A stretch of 7,556 bases of DNA from NCBI GenBank assembly GCA_947473445.1, contig CANJEU010000092.1, positions 1-7,556 on the forward strand. The letters are read 5' to 3'. Below are positions 1-6,197 of this stretch, piece after piece. The notes under the pieces are model-generated. The model did not search any database. It saw only the letters and a program-made list of their open reading frames with translations, and was not told the DNA's origin. The stretch comes from Fidelibacterota bacterium. GTDB taxonomy: Bacteria > Pseudomonadota > Alphaproteobacteria > Rhodospirillales > Rhodospirillaceae. The translations under genes and the position numbers were made by a program. Each line of letters begins with the position of its first letter. The stretch's first letter is position 1.

Positions 1-32
1 CGCTGGTGGAAGTCGAAGAGGTGAAGAAGTAG
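1..32 (+). CDS. C-terminal end of an unidentified upstream gene (partial)
   Basis: The frame that opens at position 3 reads LVEVEEVKK and ends at a TAG at 30-32. The tail is rich in Glu, Lys and Val, a common kind of soluble-protein C-terminus. Nine residues are not enough to name a family. The codons fit the GC-rich usage of the neighbours. I call it a gene end because the frame is open to the edge and an 82-base gap with a good ribosome binding site for the next gene follows. It could still be a chance open frame. Confidence 0.4.
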   Translation, partial: LVEVEEVKK

Positions 33-74
33 CTATATTCCTCCCCCTTTCAGCGGACGGAATAAAGATCAGGG

Positions 75-105
75 GATAATTTTCGCGGGGGCTACGAACG
101 GAGAG
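75..105 (+). promoter_or_regulatory. Possible -10 element and ribosome binding site of trxC
   Basis: The gap 33-114 has a GATAAT at 75-80 that differs from the sigma-70 -10 consensus at one base, in a locally AT-rich patch. No convincing -35 hexamer lies 16-18 bases upstream, so the promoter call is weak. GGAGAG at 100-105 lies 9 bases before the ATG at 115 and is a clear Shine-Dalgarno sequence. It supports 115 as the trxC start. Confidence 0.25.
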
Positions 106-114
106 ACACTCGCC

Positions 115-570
115 ATGCCCACCGACCATAAAGAACACGTCGTCTGCCCGGCCTGTCAGAAGATCAACCGCGTGGCCCCTGACCGCCTTGGCGCGCAACC
201 CAAGTGCGGCTCCTGCGGCGTTCAGCTCTTCCAGAACAAACCCGTCGATGTCGATACCGCCGGCTTCGAACGGCATACCAGCGCGAATACCATTCCGGTG
301 CTGGTCGATGTATGGGCCCCCTGGTGCGGGCCGTGCCGCTCCATGGGCCCGATGTACGAACGCGCCGCGCGCGAGCTCGAGCCCGGCGTGCGGCTCATTA
401 AACTCAATATGGACAATGCCCAGCAGATCGCCGCCCGCTACGCCATCCAGGCGGTGCCGACCCTGATGCTGCTCAAGGCCGGCAAGCTCATTGCCCAGGA
501 ACCCGGTGCGCGCGATAGTCAGGGCATTGTCGCTTGGACGCGTCAGAAGCTCGGGTCGGTGCATCAATGA
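115..570 (+). CDS. trxC: Thioredoxin 2 (TrxC) with N-terminal zinc ribbon
   Basis: A cytoplasmic thiol-disulfide oxidoreductase that is reduced by thioredoxin reductase and in turn reduces protein disulfides. The 151-residue product has a four-cysteine zinc ribbon at the N-terminus (C11-x2-C14 and C31-x2-C34), then a thioredoxin fold with the active site WCGPC at 70-74 and the cis-proline in AVPTL at 114-118. The two CxxC pairs before the active site distinguish TrxC from classic TrxA. The length is slightly above E. coli TrxC (139). In E. coli the zinc ribbon makes TrxC redox-responsive and the gene belongs to the OxyR regulon; no OxyR site is recognisable here. The start is supported by GGAGAG 9 bases upstream. 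The stop overlaps the start of the next gene in an ATGA at 567-570, so the two are probably translationally coupled. Confidence 0.96.
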   Translation: MPTDHKEHVVCPACQKINRVAPDRLGAQPKCGSCGVQLFQNKPVDVDTAGFERHTSANTIPVLVDVWAPWCGPCRSMGPMYERAARELEPGVRLIKLNMDNAQQIAARYAIQAVPTLMLLKAGKLIAQEPGARDSQGIVAWTRQKLGSVHQ

Positions 571-1028
571 TCACGCGTGTCGCACTCATGACGGTTATCA
601 TGGCCGCCCCCGCGCTGGCCGCCGAAACCGTTACCATCTCCACGGCCGATTGCCGCCGTCTCGTCGCCCATGCACCCGCCGCCGATGTCACTTACAAAGG
701 CGGCGTGGATGTGCGCGTCAAACCGGTCGCGCCGGCTGATCTTCCCGGTGGCGCTACCATCGACCTACCCGAATTTATCGAAATTCCTATCACCGTCGAT
801 ACCGCCCAGCGCCTCGGCCGCGGTGAGCCCGGCAATATTCTTGGCTCCCGGCGGGGTCTCGAAGGCAAGGCGGCCCTCGGCACGCTCACTGTGAAAGGCA
901 ACGATCTCTTCTGGAACGGTAAGCAGATCCAAAGCCAGGATGAGATATTTATGGCCGAATCCTGCCGCTCCAGTCTGCGCGCCCGTGGAATCGTGCTGCC
1001 CGAAGCGAAACCGCAAGCGCCCAAGTAG
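567..1028 (+). CDS. Exported hypothetical protein with two cysteines
   Basis: I do not recognise the family. The frame is open further upstream (ATG at 534), but I choose the ATG at 567 because it forms an ATGA overlap with the trxC stop and places a signal peptide at the N-terminus. That peptide has Arg4, a hydrophobic stretch at about 5-17, and a signal peptidase I-type ALA-A site, with cleavage after residue 18 or 19. The precursor is 153 residues and the mature protein about 134, predicted periplasmic. It has exactly two cysteines, C29 near the mature N-terminus and C133 near the end, which could form one disulfide. The middle is rich in Val, Asp and Pro with no catalytic motif I can name, and the C-terminus is basic and Pro-rich. 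The coupling to trxC suggests a shared transcript. A direct TrxC-substrate relation is not implied, because TrxC is cytoplasmic and this protein is exported. Confidence 0.8.
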   Translation: MITRVALMTVIMAAPALAAETVTISTADCRRLVAHAPAADVTYKGGVDVRVKPVAPADLPGGATIDLPEFIEIPITVDTAQRLGRGEPGNILGSRRGLEGKAALGTLTVKGNDLFWNGKQIQSQDEIFMAESCRSSLRARGIVLPEAKPQAPK

Positions 1029-1036
1029 CGTTCCAT

Positions 1037-1063
1037 TTGACCGTCATCGGGCGCCGCGATGAC
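1037..1063 (+). repeat. Short stem-loop sharing its left end with the 2504-2628 repeat
   Basis: The 12 bases at 1037-1048 (TTGACCGTCATC) recur exactly at 2499-2510, the left border of the larger palindromic element. Here they run into a compact hairpin: GTCATCG at 1043-1049 pairs with CGATGAC at 1057-1063 around a 7-base loop. It may be a degenerate or internally deleted copy of the same element. It lies 9 bases after the stop of the exported-protein gene and could also slow exonucleases or end transcription, but no T-tract follows. Confidence 0.45.
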
Positions 1064-1068
1064 AATAT

Positions 1069-1140
1069 AGCCAAGTGGTTAGGCCTGGCTTGATTGCTAA
1101 AATGCCCCCCATCCCCTATGGTCCGGGCGCTCCCCTGGAC
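1069..1140 (+). other. Inverted repeats in the gap before proS
   Basis: Two further inverted repeats lie between the hairpin at 1043-1063 and proS. AGCCA at 1069-1073 pairs with TGGCT at 1086-1090 over a 12-base loop. GTCC+GGG at 1121-1127 pairs with CCC+GGAC at 1133-1140, a 7-bp stem with one bulged T and a 5-base loop. The second ends 12 bases before the proS ATG, next to its ribosome binding site, so it could influence proS translation or be a weak terminator of the trxC unit. No protein frame is supported here and I cannot point to a proS promoter. Confidence 0.35.
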
Positions 1141-1152
1141 TAAGGAAATCTT

Positions 1153-2469
1153 ATGCGTCTCTCGCGCTTTTTCGCCCCGACTCTCAAGGAAAACCCCACC
1201 GAGGCGCAGGTCGTCTCCCACCGCCTGATGCTGCGGGCCGGGATGATCCGCCAGCATACGGCGGGCATCTATAATTGGCTCCCGCTGGGCACGCGCGTCC
1301 TGCAGAACGTCGCGCGCATCATCCGCGAGGAGCAAGATGCCGCGGGCGCGCAGGAAATCATCATGCCGACCATACAGTCGGCCGATCTGTGGCGCGAAAG
1401 CGGCCGCTACGACGACTACGGCGCCGAGATGTTGCGCATCAAGGACCGCCACGAGCGCGACATGCTCTATGGCCCCACTCATGAAGAGGTCGTCACCGAC
1501 ATCTTCCGCAACAACGTCAAAAGCTACCGCGACCTTCCGACCAACCTTTACCAGATCAATTGGAAGTTCCGCGATGAAGTCCGGCCGCGTTTCGGCCTGA
1601 TGCGCGGGCGCGAGTTCCTGATGAAGGACGCCTACTCGTTCGACATCGACTACGCCAGCGCCCGCCACAGCTACAATCAGATGTTCGTCGCCTACTTGCG
1701 CACCTTCGCGCGTATGGGCCTGCGCGCCATTCCCATGGTGGCCGAGTCAGGCCCTATCGGCGGCGACCTGAGCCATGAATTCATCGTGCTCGCCGATACC
1801 GGCGAAAGCGCGGTTTATTGCCATAAGGCCTACCTCGATAAACCGATCCCCGAGAACGTCGACTACGGCGCCGACCTCACCTCGATCGTCCAGGATTGGA
1901 CGAGCCTCTACTCCGCCACCGACGAAAAACACGACGCTGGGAAGGCCGCCGAGCTTGGCGCCGATCTCATCTCCGCCCGCGGCATCGAAGTGGGGCAGAC
2001 ATTTTATCTCGGCAAGAAATACTCAACGCCCCTGGGCGCGAAGGTTGTCGGTGCGGACGGCAATTCGGTCGACGTCGAAATGGGATGCTACGGCATCGGC
2101 GTCTCGCGCTGTGTCGCCGCCATCATCGAAGCAAGCCACGACGAAAACGGCATCGTATGGCCCGATAGCGTGGCGCCGTTCCATGTCGGCATCATCAATC
2201 TCAAAGTCGGCGATACCGCCTGCGATGAAGCGTGCGAGAAACTCCATCGCGCCCTTGGCCTGCAGGGATACGATGCCCTGTACGACGACCGCGACGAACG
2301 CGCCGGCGTGAAATTCGCCGATATGGACCTCATCGGCATCCCCTGGCAGATCGTCGTCGGCCCGAAAGGCATCGCCAAGGGCATCGTCGAGCTGAAGCGC
2401 CGCGCCACCGGCCTCAAGGAAGAGATCACCCCCGAAGGCGCCCTCGCGAAACTCGGGGCCACGATCTGA
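1153..2469 (+). CDS. proS: Prolyl-tRNA synthetase, short form without editing domain
   Basis: A class II aminoacyl-tRNA synthetase that charges tRNA-Pro with proline in the cytoplasm. The 438-residue product shows the class II core: the TxE loop GPTHEE at 107-112, motif 2 at about 139-163 (FRDEVRPRFGLMRGREF) and motif 3 at 310-319 (MGCYGIGVSR). The anticodon-binding domain starts at about 340, with DDRDERAGVKF at 378-388. There is no room for the roughly 180-residue editing insertion found in E. coli ProRS (about 570 residues). This short form is typical of Alphaproteobacteria, which commonly rely on free-standing editing proteins to clear Ala-tRNA-Pro. The start is supported by AAGGAA at 1143-1147 just upstream. 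The stop lies 2 bases before the ATG of a small open frame (2472) that leads into lolC. Confidence 0.97.
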   Translation: MRLSRFFAPTLKENPTEAQVVSHRLMLRAGMIRQHTAGIYNWLPLGTRVLQNVARIIREEQDAAGAQEIIMPTIQSADLWRESGRYDDYGAEMLRIKDRHERDMLYGPTHEEVVTDIFRNNVKSYRDLPTNLYQINWKFRDEVRPRFGLMRGREFLMKDAYSFDIDYASARHSYNQMFVAYLRTFARMGLRAIPMVAESGPIGGDLSHEFIVLADTGESAVYCHKAYLDKPIPENVDYGADLTSIVQDWTSLYSATDEKHDAGKAAELGADLISARGIEVGQTFYLGKKYSTPLGAKVVGADGNSVDVEMGCYGIGVSRCVAAIIEASHDENGIVWPDSVAPFHVGIINLKVGDTACDEACEKLHRALGLQGYDALYDDRDERAGVKFADMDLIGIPWQIVVGPKGIAKGIVELKRRATGLKEEITPEGALAKLGATI

Positions 2470-2471
2470 AA

Positions 2472-2654
2472 ATGAGCGGCGCGCTATCGATCCGCCCATT
2501 GACCGTCATCCCCGGACTTGTTCCGGGGATCCTGGGTCGCTGGGCGCGGTCCATGCGGCGCGCTCCGTACGCGCCGCATTCCGCGGCGCCTCAAGACCCT
2601 CGATCCTGGACATTCGCCCAGGATGACGAAGTCTGCACGGATCTCTCGCAATGA
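2472..2654 (+). other. 60-codon open frame bridging proS and lolC through the repeat
   Basis: An ATG 2 bases after the proS stop opens a frame of 60 codons that crosses the whole palindromic element. It ends in a TGA at 2652-2654 that overlaps the lolC start in an ATGA. The peptide contains VIPGLVPGIL, which is simply what this kind of repeat encodes in that frame and is often annotated as a hypothetical protein. There is no Shine-Dalgarno sequence, so translation would need re-initiation after proS. I doubt that the peptide has a function. The possible value is in coupling translation of lolC, whose own ribosome binding site is poor. Confidence 0.25.
2504..2628. repeat. 125-base palindromic intergenic element with three stem-loops
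   Basis: The element is bounded by perfect 8-base inverted repeats, CGTCATCC at 2504-2511 and GGATGACG at 2621-2628. Inside are three hairpins: ATCCCCGGA/TCCGGGGAT (2508-2516 with 2522-2530, 9 bp, 5-base loop), ATGCGGCGCG/CGCGCCGCAT (2553-2562 with 2570-2579, 10 bp, 7-base loop) and ATCCTGG/CCAGGAT (2603-2609 with 2618-2624, 7 bp). GGGTC at 2534-2538 also pairs with GACCC at 2595-2599, so the whole can fold as one long cruciform-like arm. Similar palindromic intergenic mosaic elements, such as the rhizobial RIME type, are dispersed in many alphaproteobacterial genomes. It would be transcribed between proS and lolC and could affect mRNA stability or termination. It carries no transposase. Confidence 0.8.
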
Positions 2655-3890
2655 TGTTCGGTGCCTTCGAGCGAATGATCGCAGCCCGTTACTTGCGCTC
2701 CCGCCGCAAGGAAGGCTTCGTCTCCGTGATCGCCGGCTTCTCATTCATCGGGATCGCTCTTGGCGTGGCCACGCTTATCATCGTCATGGCGGTGATGAAC
2801 GGATTCCGGCAGGACCTGTTCTCGCGCATCCTTGGCGTCAACGGCCACATCGACGTGACCAGCCTCAGCCGTTCGATTACCGACTACGACGACAAGGTCA
2901 ATCGCATCAAACAGATCCCCGGCGTCACGTCGGTCTCGCCCATCATTCTGGGGCAGGTGATGGCCACCGCGAATGGCTATAACTCCGGCGCCCTCGTGCG
3001 CGGCGTTCCCGGCATCGATATCTTCAACAAGCCTTGGATTTCCGACCACATCGTCGAAGGATCGCTCTCGCCGGTCATCGACAACAAATCCATTGCGATT
3101 GGCACGCGCATGGCGGCCCACTTCGGTATCGACGCCGCAAAGGAACTCACGCTCATTTCGCCCAATGGAAACGTGACCGCCTTCGGCACGGTCCCGCGCA
3201 CGGCGACCTATCCCGTCGGCGCAATTTTCAATGTCGGTATGAGTGACTTCGACAGTTCGGTCATCTTCATGCCGCTGCCTATGGCGCAGCTCTATTTCAA
3301 ATATCCCGACTCCGTGACGAACCTTGAAATCCATGTCGCCGATCCAGATCGAGCGCGCATGATCGCCGAGCAGGTGAAGGACATCATGGGGCAGGGGCAT
3401 CGCGTGCTGTCGTGGGAACAGACCAACGAGGCTTTCTTTAACGCCCTTCAGGTCGAGCGGAATGTCATGTTCCTCATCCTGACCATCATCATCATCGTCG
3501 CGGCCTTTAACATCATCTCGGGCCTCATTATGCTGGTGAAGGACAAGGGCAGCGATATCGCGATCTTGCGCACCATGGGCGCCTCCAGCGGCATGATCAT
3601 GCGCATCTTCTTCATGACCGGCGCCAGCGTCGGCGTTATCGGCACGCTGCTTGGTTTCCTACTCGGGCTTCTCGTTTGCGAGAATATCGACGCCATCCGC
3701 CGCGGCATCGAAAAGCTTCTGGGCTCGCAGTTATTTTCTCCCGAAATCTACTACCTCACGCAAATGCCTGCCCAAATGCAGTGGAGCGAAACGCTTTCAG
3801 TGCTTGCGATGGCAATTGGCCTGTCCTTCCTCGCGACGCTTTATCCGTCTTGGCGCGCGGCCAAAACCGATCCGGTCGAGGCGCTGCGGT

Positions 3891-3898
<8 letters not shown>
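2651..3898 (+). CDS. lolC: Lipoprotein-releasing ABC transporter permease, LolC/LolE family
   Basis: The inner-membrane subunit of the Lol complex, which extracts mature outer-membrane lipoproteins from the inner membrane and hands them to LolA. The 415-residue product has the expected plan. A cytoplasmic start (ERMIAARYLRSRRKEGF) leads into TM1 at about 23-49. A large periplasmic domain spans about 50-270. TM2 is at about 272-296, TM3 at about 317-343 and TM4 at about 381-400. The coupling region after TM2 (KDKGSDIAILRTMGAS, 298-313) and the C-terminal YPSWRAAKTDPVEALRYE are hallmarks of the family. Only one such permease gene is present, as is common in Alphaproteobacteria, so it may serve as a homodimer in place of LolC plus LolE. 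The ribosome binding site is poor and a second ATG follows at once (2654). The last 8 bases overlap lolD. Confidence 0.95.
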
Positions 3899-4583
<685 letters not shown>

Positions 4584-4586
<3 letters not shown>

Positions 4587-4618
4587 GCGCAACGCCTATA
4601 GGTCGGCCCCTAGCCGAC
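4584..4618 (+). terminator. Tandem hairpins closing the proS-lolCD unit
   Basis: TAGGCG at 4584-4589, which contains the lolD stop codon, pairs with CGCCTA at 4593-4598 around a 3-base loop. GTCGGC at 4602-4607 pairs with GCCGAC at 4613-4618 around a 5-base loop. Neither is followed by a T-tract, so this is not a textbook intrinsic terminator, but two adjacent tight stems at a gene end suggest a 3' end or an RNA stabiliser. Confidence 0.45.
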
Positions 4619-4805
4619 AGGGACTCGGCCTAATTGCCGGCCCGCGGGGTCCTGCGCGCTTAGCGGGCAGGCGCCTTAGCTTTCCCCGCCTGTTGGCCTT
4701 TCGACCTCGCCCAGCCGATTTATTCGCCTCTGCGGTGAATTGCACCCGGCCGCGTTCGCGCCAGGGCTCTACGTGTTTTCTCTTATAACGAGAAGCTACC
4801 GATCT
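4619..4805. other. Intergenic stretch without a recognisable gene
   Basis: No coding frame or RNA gene is recognisable. There are weak inverted repeats: CGGC/GCCG at 4626-4629 and 4636-4639, and CAGGCG/CGCCTG at 4668-4673 and 4687-4692. A TATAAC at 4784-4789 resembles a -10 element but has no matching -35 at normal spacing. From about 4770 onward the sequence turns AT-rich compared with the surrounding genes. Confidence 0.4.
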
Positions 4806-4884
4806 TTAACTTTTGTTAATGGGTCTGTGGCGATGAGCGCTCGCGACGTTAACTATTTCAGTTTTTCCTCGAAACGTACTGAAA
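4806..4884 (+). promoter_or_regulatory. AT-rich upstream control region of the wecB-type gene
   Basis: TTAAC at 4806-4810 and GTTAA at 4815-4819 form an inverted repeat with a 4-base T spacer. A GTTAAC palindrome follows at 4848-4853, with the perfect 8-base palindrome GAGCGCTC at 4835-4842 between them. TTTCAGT at 4856-4862 is the inverse of ACTGAAA at 4878-4884. Symmetric AT-rich motifs clustered before a gene suggest operator sites. The first pair reads TTAA-N6-TTAA, near but not equal to the TTAA-N7-TTAA of the alphaproteobacterial regulator CtrA. No sigma-70 hexamer pair is convincing. Confidence 0.35.
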
Positions 4885-4966
4885 AATAAGGGGGATTACG
4901 AAAGTGTCCCTCGCGAGACCACCGCTCAGAATCGAACCGTTCGACGAAGATACGAACACTTCTCCA

Positions 4967-4985
4967 CAGGGAAACCCTGCAAATG
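4967..4985 (+). promoter_or_regulatory. Ribosome binding site of the wecB-type gene inside a small hairpin
   Basis: AGGG at 4968-4971 is the best Shine-Dalgarno match before the ATG at 4983, 11 bases away. It lies in a perfect 5-bp stem, CAGGG at 4967-4971 with CCCTG at 4975-4979, around an AAA loop. Folding would hide the site and could restrain translation. There is no in-frame ATG, GTG or TTG between the upstream stop at 4887 and 4983, so this site decides the start. Confidence 0.4.
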
Positions 4986-6196
4986 AATGCATCCGTTACG
5001 AGTATTTCGCCGCAATTCTCTGTCCGCCGCTATCACCGCGTCCTCGCTGTCCTCGGCACCCGTCCGGAAGCGATCAAAATGGCGCCGGTTGTGCGCGCCC
5101 TCGAACAGACCGGCATCGAACATGCCGTCTGCTCCACTGGTCAGCACCGCGAGATGCTCGCGCAGGTCTTCAATGTCTTCGGGCTCAAGCCCACCTTTGA
5201 TCTTCAGCTCATGTCAGCCGGCAAGGAACTCGGCGAAATCGCCGGAGCCGCCGTAGCCGCCGTGACCAAGGTCATCGGCGCGTACAAACCCGATCTCGTC
5301 CTCGTGCAGGGCGACACCACAACCGCTTTCGCCGGCGCCGCCGCCGCTTTCTACTCGCGCGTCGCCGTCGCCCACGTCGAAGCGGGTCTTCGCACCGGCG
5401 ATATGCAGGCCCCGTGGCCGGAAGAAGCCAATCGCCGTCTTGTCGGCGTCGTGGCCGACTGGCACTTCGCCCCGACCGTACGGGCCCAGCAGACCTTCTG
5501 CGCGAGAACGCCGATCCGCGCCGCATCCTTATCACCGGCAATACCGGCATCGACGCGCTGCGCATGATGCGCGAACGTTTCCTCAGGGATGCAAACCTGC
5601 GGGGCGCCTGCGAAGCCAAGTTCTCGTTTATCGATCCCACCAAAAAACTCGTGCTCGTGACCGGCCACCGCCGCGAAAACTTCGGCGAAGGCCTCGCGCA
5701 GGTGTTCAGCGGATTTGCGCGTATCGCCCAGCGTCCGGACGTGCAGATCGTCTATCCGGTGCACCTCAATCCGAACGTGAAGGGCCCCGCCTACGAACTG
5801 CTCGGCGGCGTCGGCAACGTGCACCTCATCCCGCCTGTCGAATACCACGAGATGGTCTACCTCATGGAACGCGCCAGCCTCATCATTACGGACTCCGGCG
5901 GCATCCAGGAAGAAGCGCCGTCCTTCGGCGTGCCCGTGCTCGTCACCCGCGATGTGACCGAGCGCCAGGAAGCCGTCGAAGCCGGCTGCGCTCGTCTGAT
6001 CGGCACCGATCCGCGCAAAATGCTGCCTGAAGCCATTCGTATTCTCGAAAACGTCGGCCACCGCGTTCACGGCCAGTCTCACCACAATCCATTCGGCGAC
6101 GGTTACGCCTCAGCCCGGATCTGCGCCGCGCTGATGGGCGCGCCCGACGCTTTCGCCGGTCTTTCCACCTCTCATCCGGTCCAGCAGGCGGGTTAA
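4983..6196 (+). pseudogene. wecB: UDP-N-acetylglucosamine 2-epimerase (non-hydrolysing), frameshifted
   Basis: The family interconverts UDP-GlcNAc and UDP-ManNAc in the cytoplasm and feeds ManNAc or ManNAcA into surface polysaccharides. The reading is split. Frame A (4983-5567, 194 codons) is homologous up to about residue 170, with GTRPEAIK at 25-32, VQGD at 108-111, HVEAGLRT at 131-138 and PWPEEANRR at 144-152. Frame B is homologous from about 5495 to the stop at 6194-6196, with GHRREN at 228-233, SGGIQEEA at 305-312 and NPFGDG near 369-373. The acidic residues and the histidine (H229) used by E. coli WecB have counterparts. Rejoining them by restoring one base at 5493-5494 gives 404 residues, slightly longer than the usual 370-390 at both ends. 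Both halves look otherwise intact, so either the break is very recent or it is a sequencing error. As read, frame A ends in unrelated residues at 5567. The downstream gene starts one base after the stop. Confidence 0.9.
5490..5500 (+). other. Site of the net one-base deletion in the epimerase gene
   Basis: Frame A reads ...F-A-P-T-V-R-A-Q-Q up to 5492, as expected for the family. From 5495 the expected L-L-R-E-N-A-D-P continues in frame B. Only two bases, AC at 5493-5494, stand where one codon should be, so one base is missing. There is no homopolymer of note and no X-XXY-YYZ slippery heptamer, which argues against programmed frameshifting. Confidence 0.8.
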
Positions 6197-6197
6197 T

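Noticed and set aside
1068..1105. tRNA-like fragment with AGCCAAGTGGTTAGGC followed by TTGCTAA
   Set aside because: It resembles a tRNA D-arm and a Ser-GCT anticodon loop, but the anticodon stem does not pair, and there is no acceptor stem and no T-loop on either strand. The similarity is explained by the AGCCA/TGGCT inverted repeat.
949..1668. A 239-codon minus-strand frame
   Set aside because: It overlaps proS and the end of the exported-protein gene on the opposite strand and shows no motif.
2741..3400. A 219-codon minus-strand frame inside lolC
   Set aside because: The composition is Asp/His/Arg-rich with no family signature, whereas the + strand encodes a convincing LolC.
4960..4969. 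Possible DnaA box TTCTCCACA
   Set aside because: One mismatch to the consensus and no other boxes nearby, so a replication origin is not supported.
5414..5494. N-terminal part of the second epimerase frame read as a separate gene start at 5414
   Set aside because: The residues encoded before 5495 in that frame are Arg-rich and unlike the family. The true sequence over this stretch is in the other frame, so this is not an independent start.
5490..5500. Programmed -1 frameshift in the epimerase gene
   Set aside because: No slippery heptamer and no clear stimulatory stem or internal Shine-Dalgarno sequence at the junction. This enzyme family is not known to use frameshifting.
5351..6085. A 244-codon minus-strand frame across the epimerase frameshift
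   Set aside because: It is a shadow of the epimerase gene, whose motifs are clear on the + strand on both sides.
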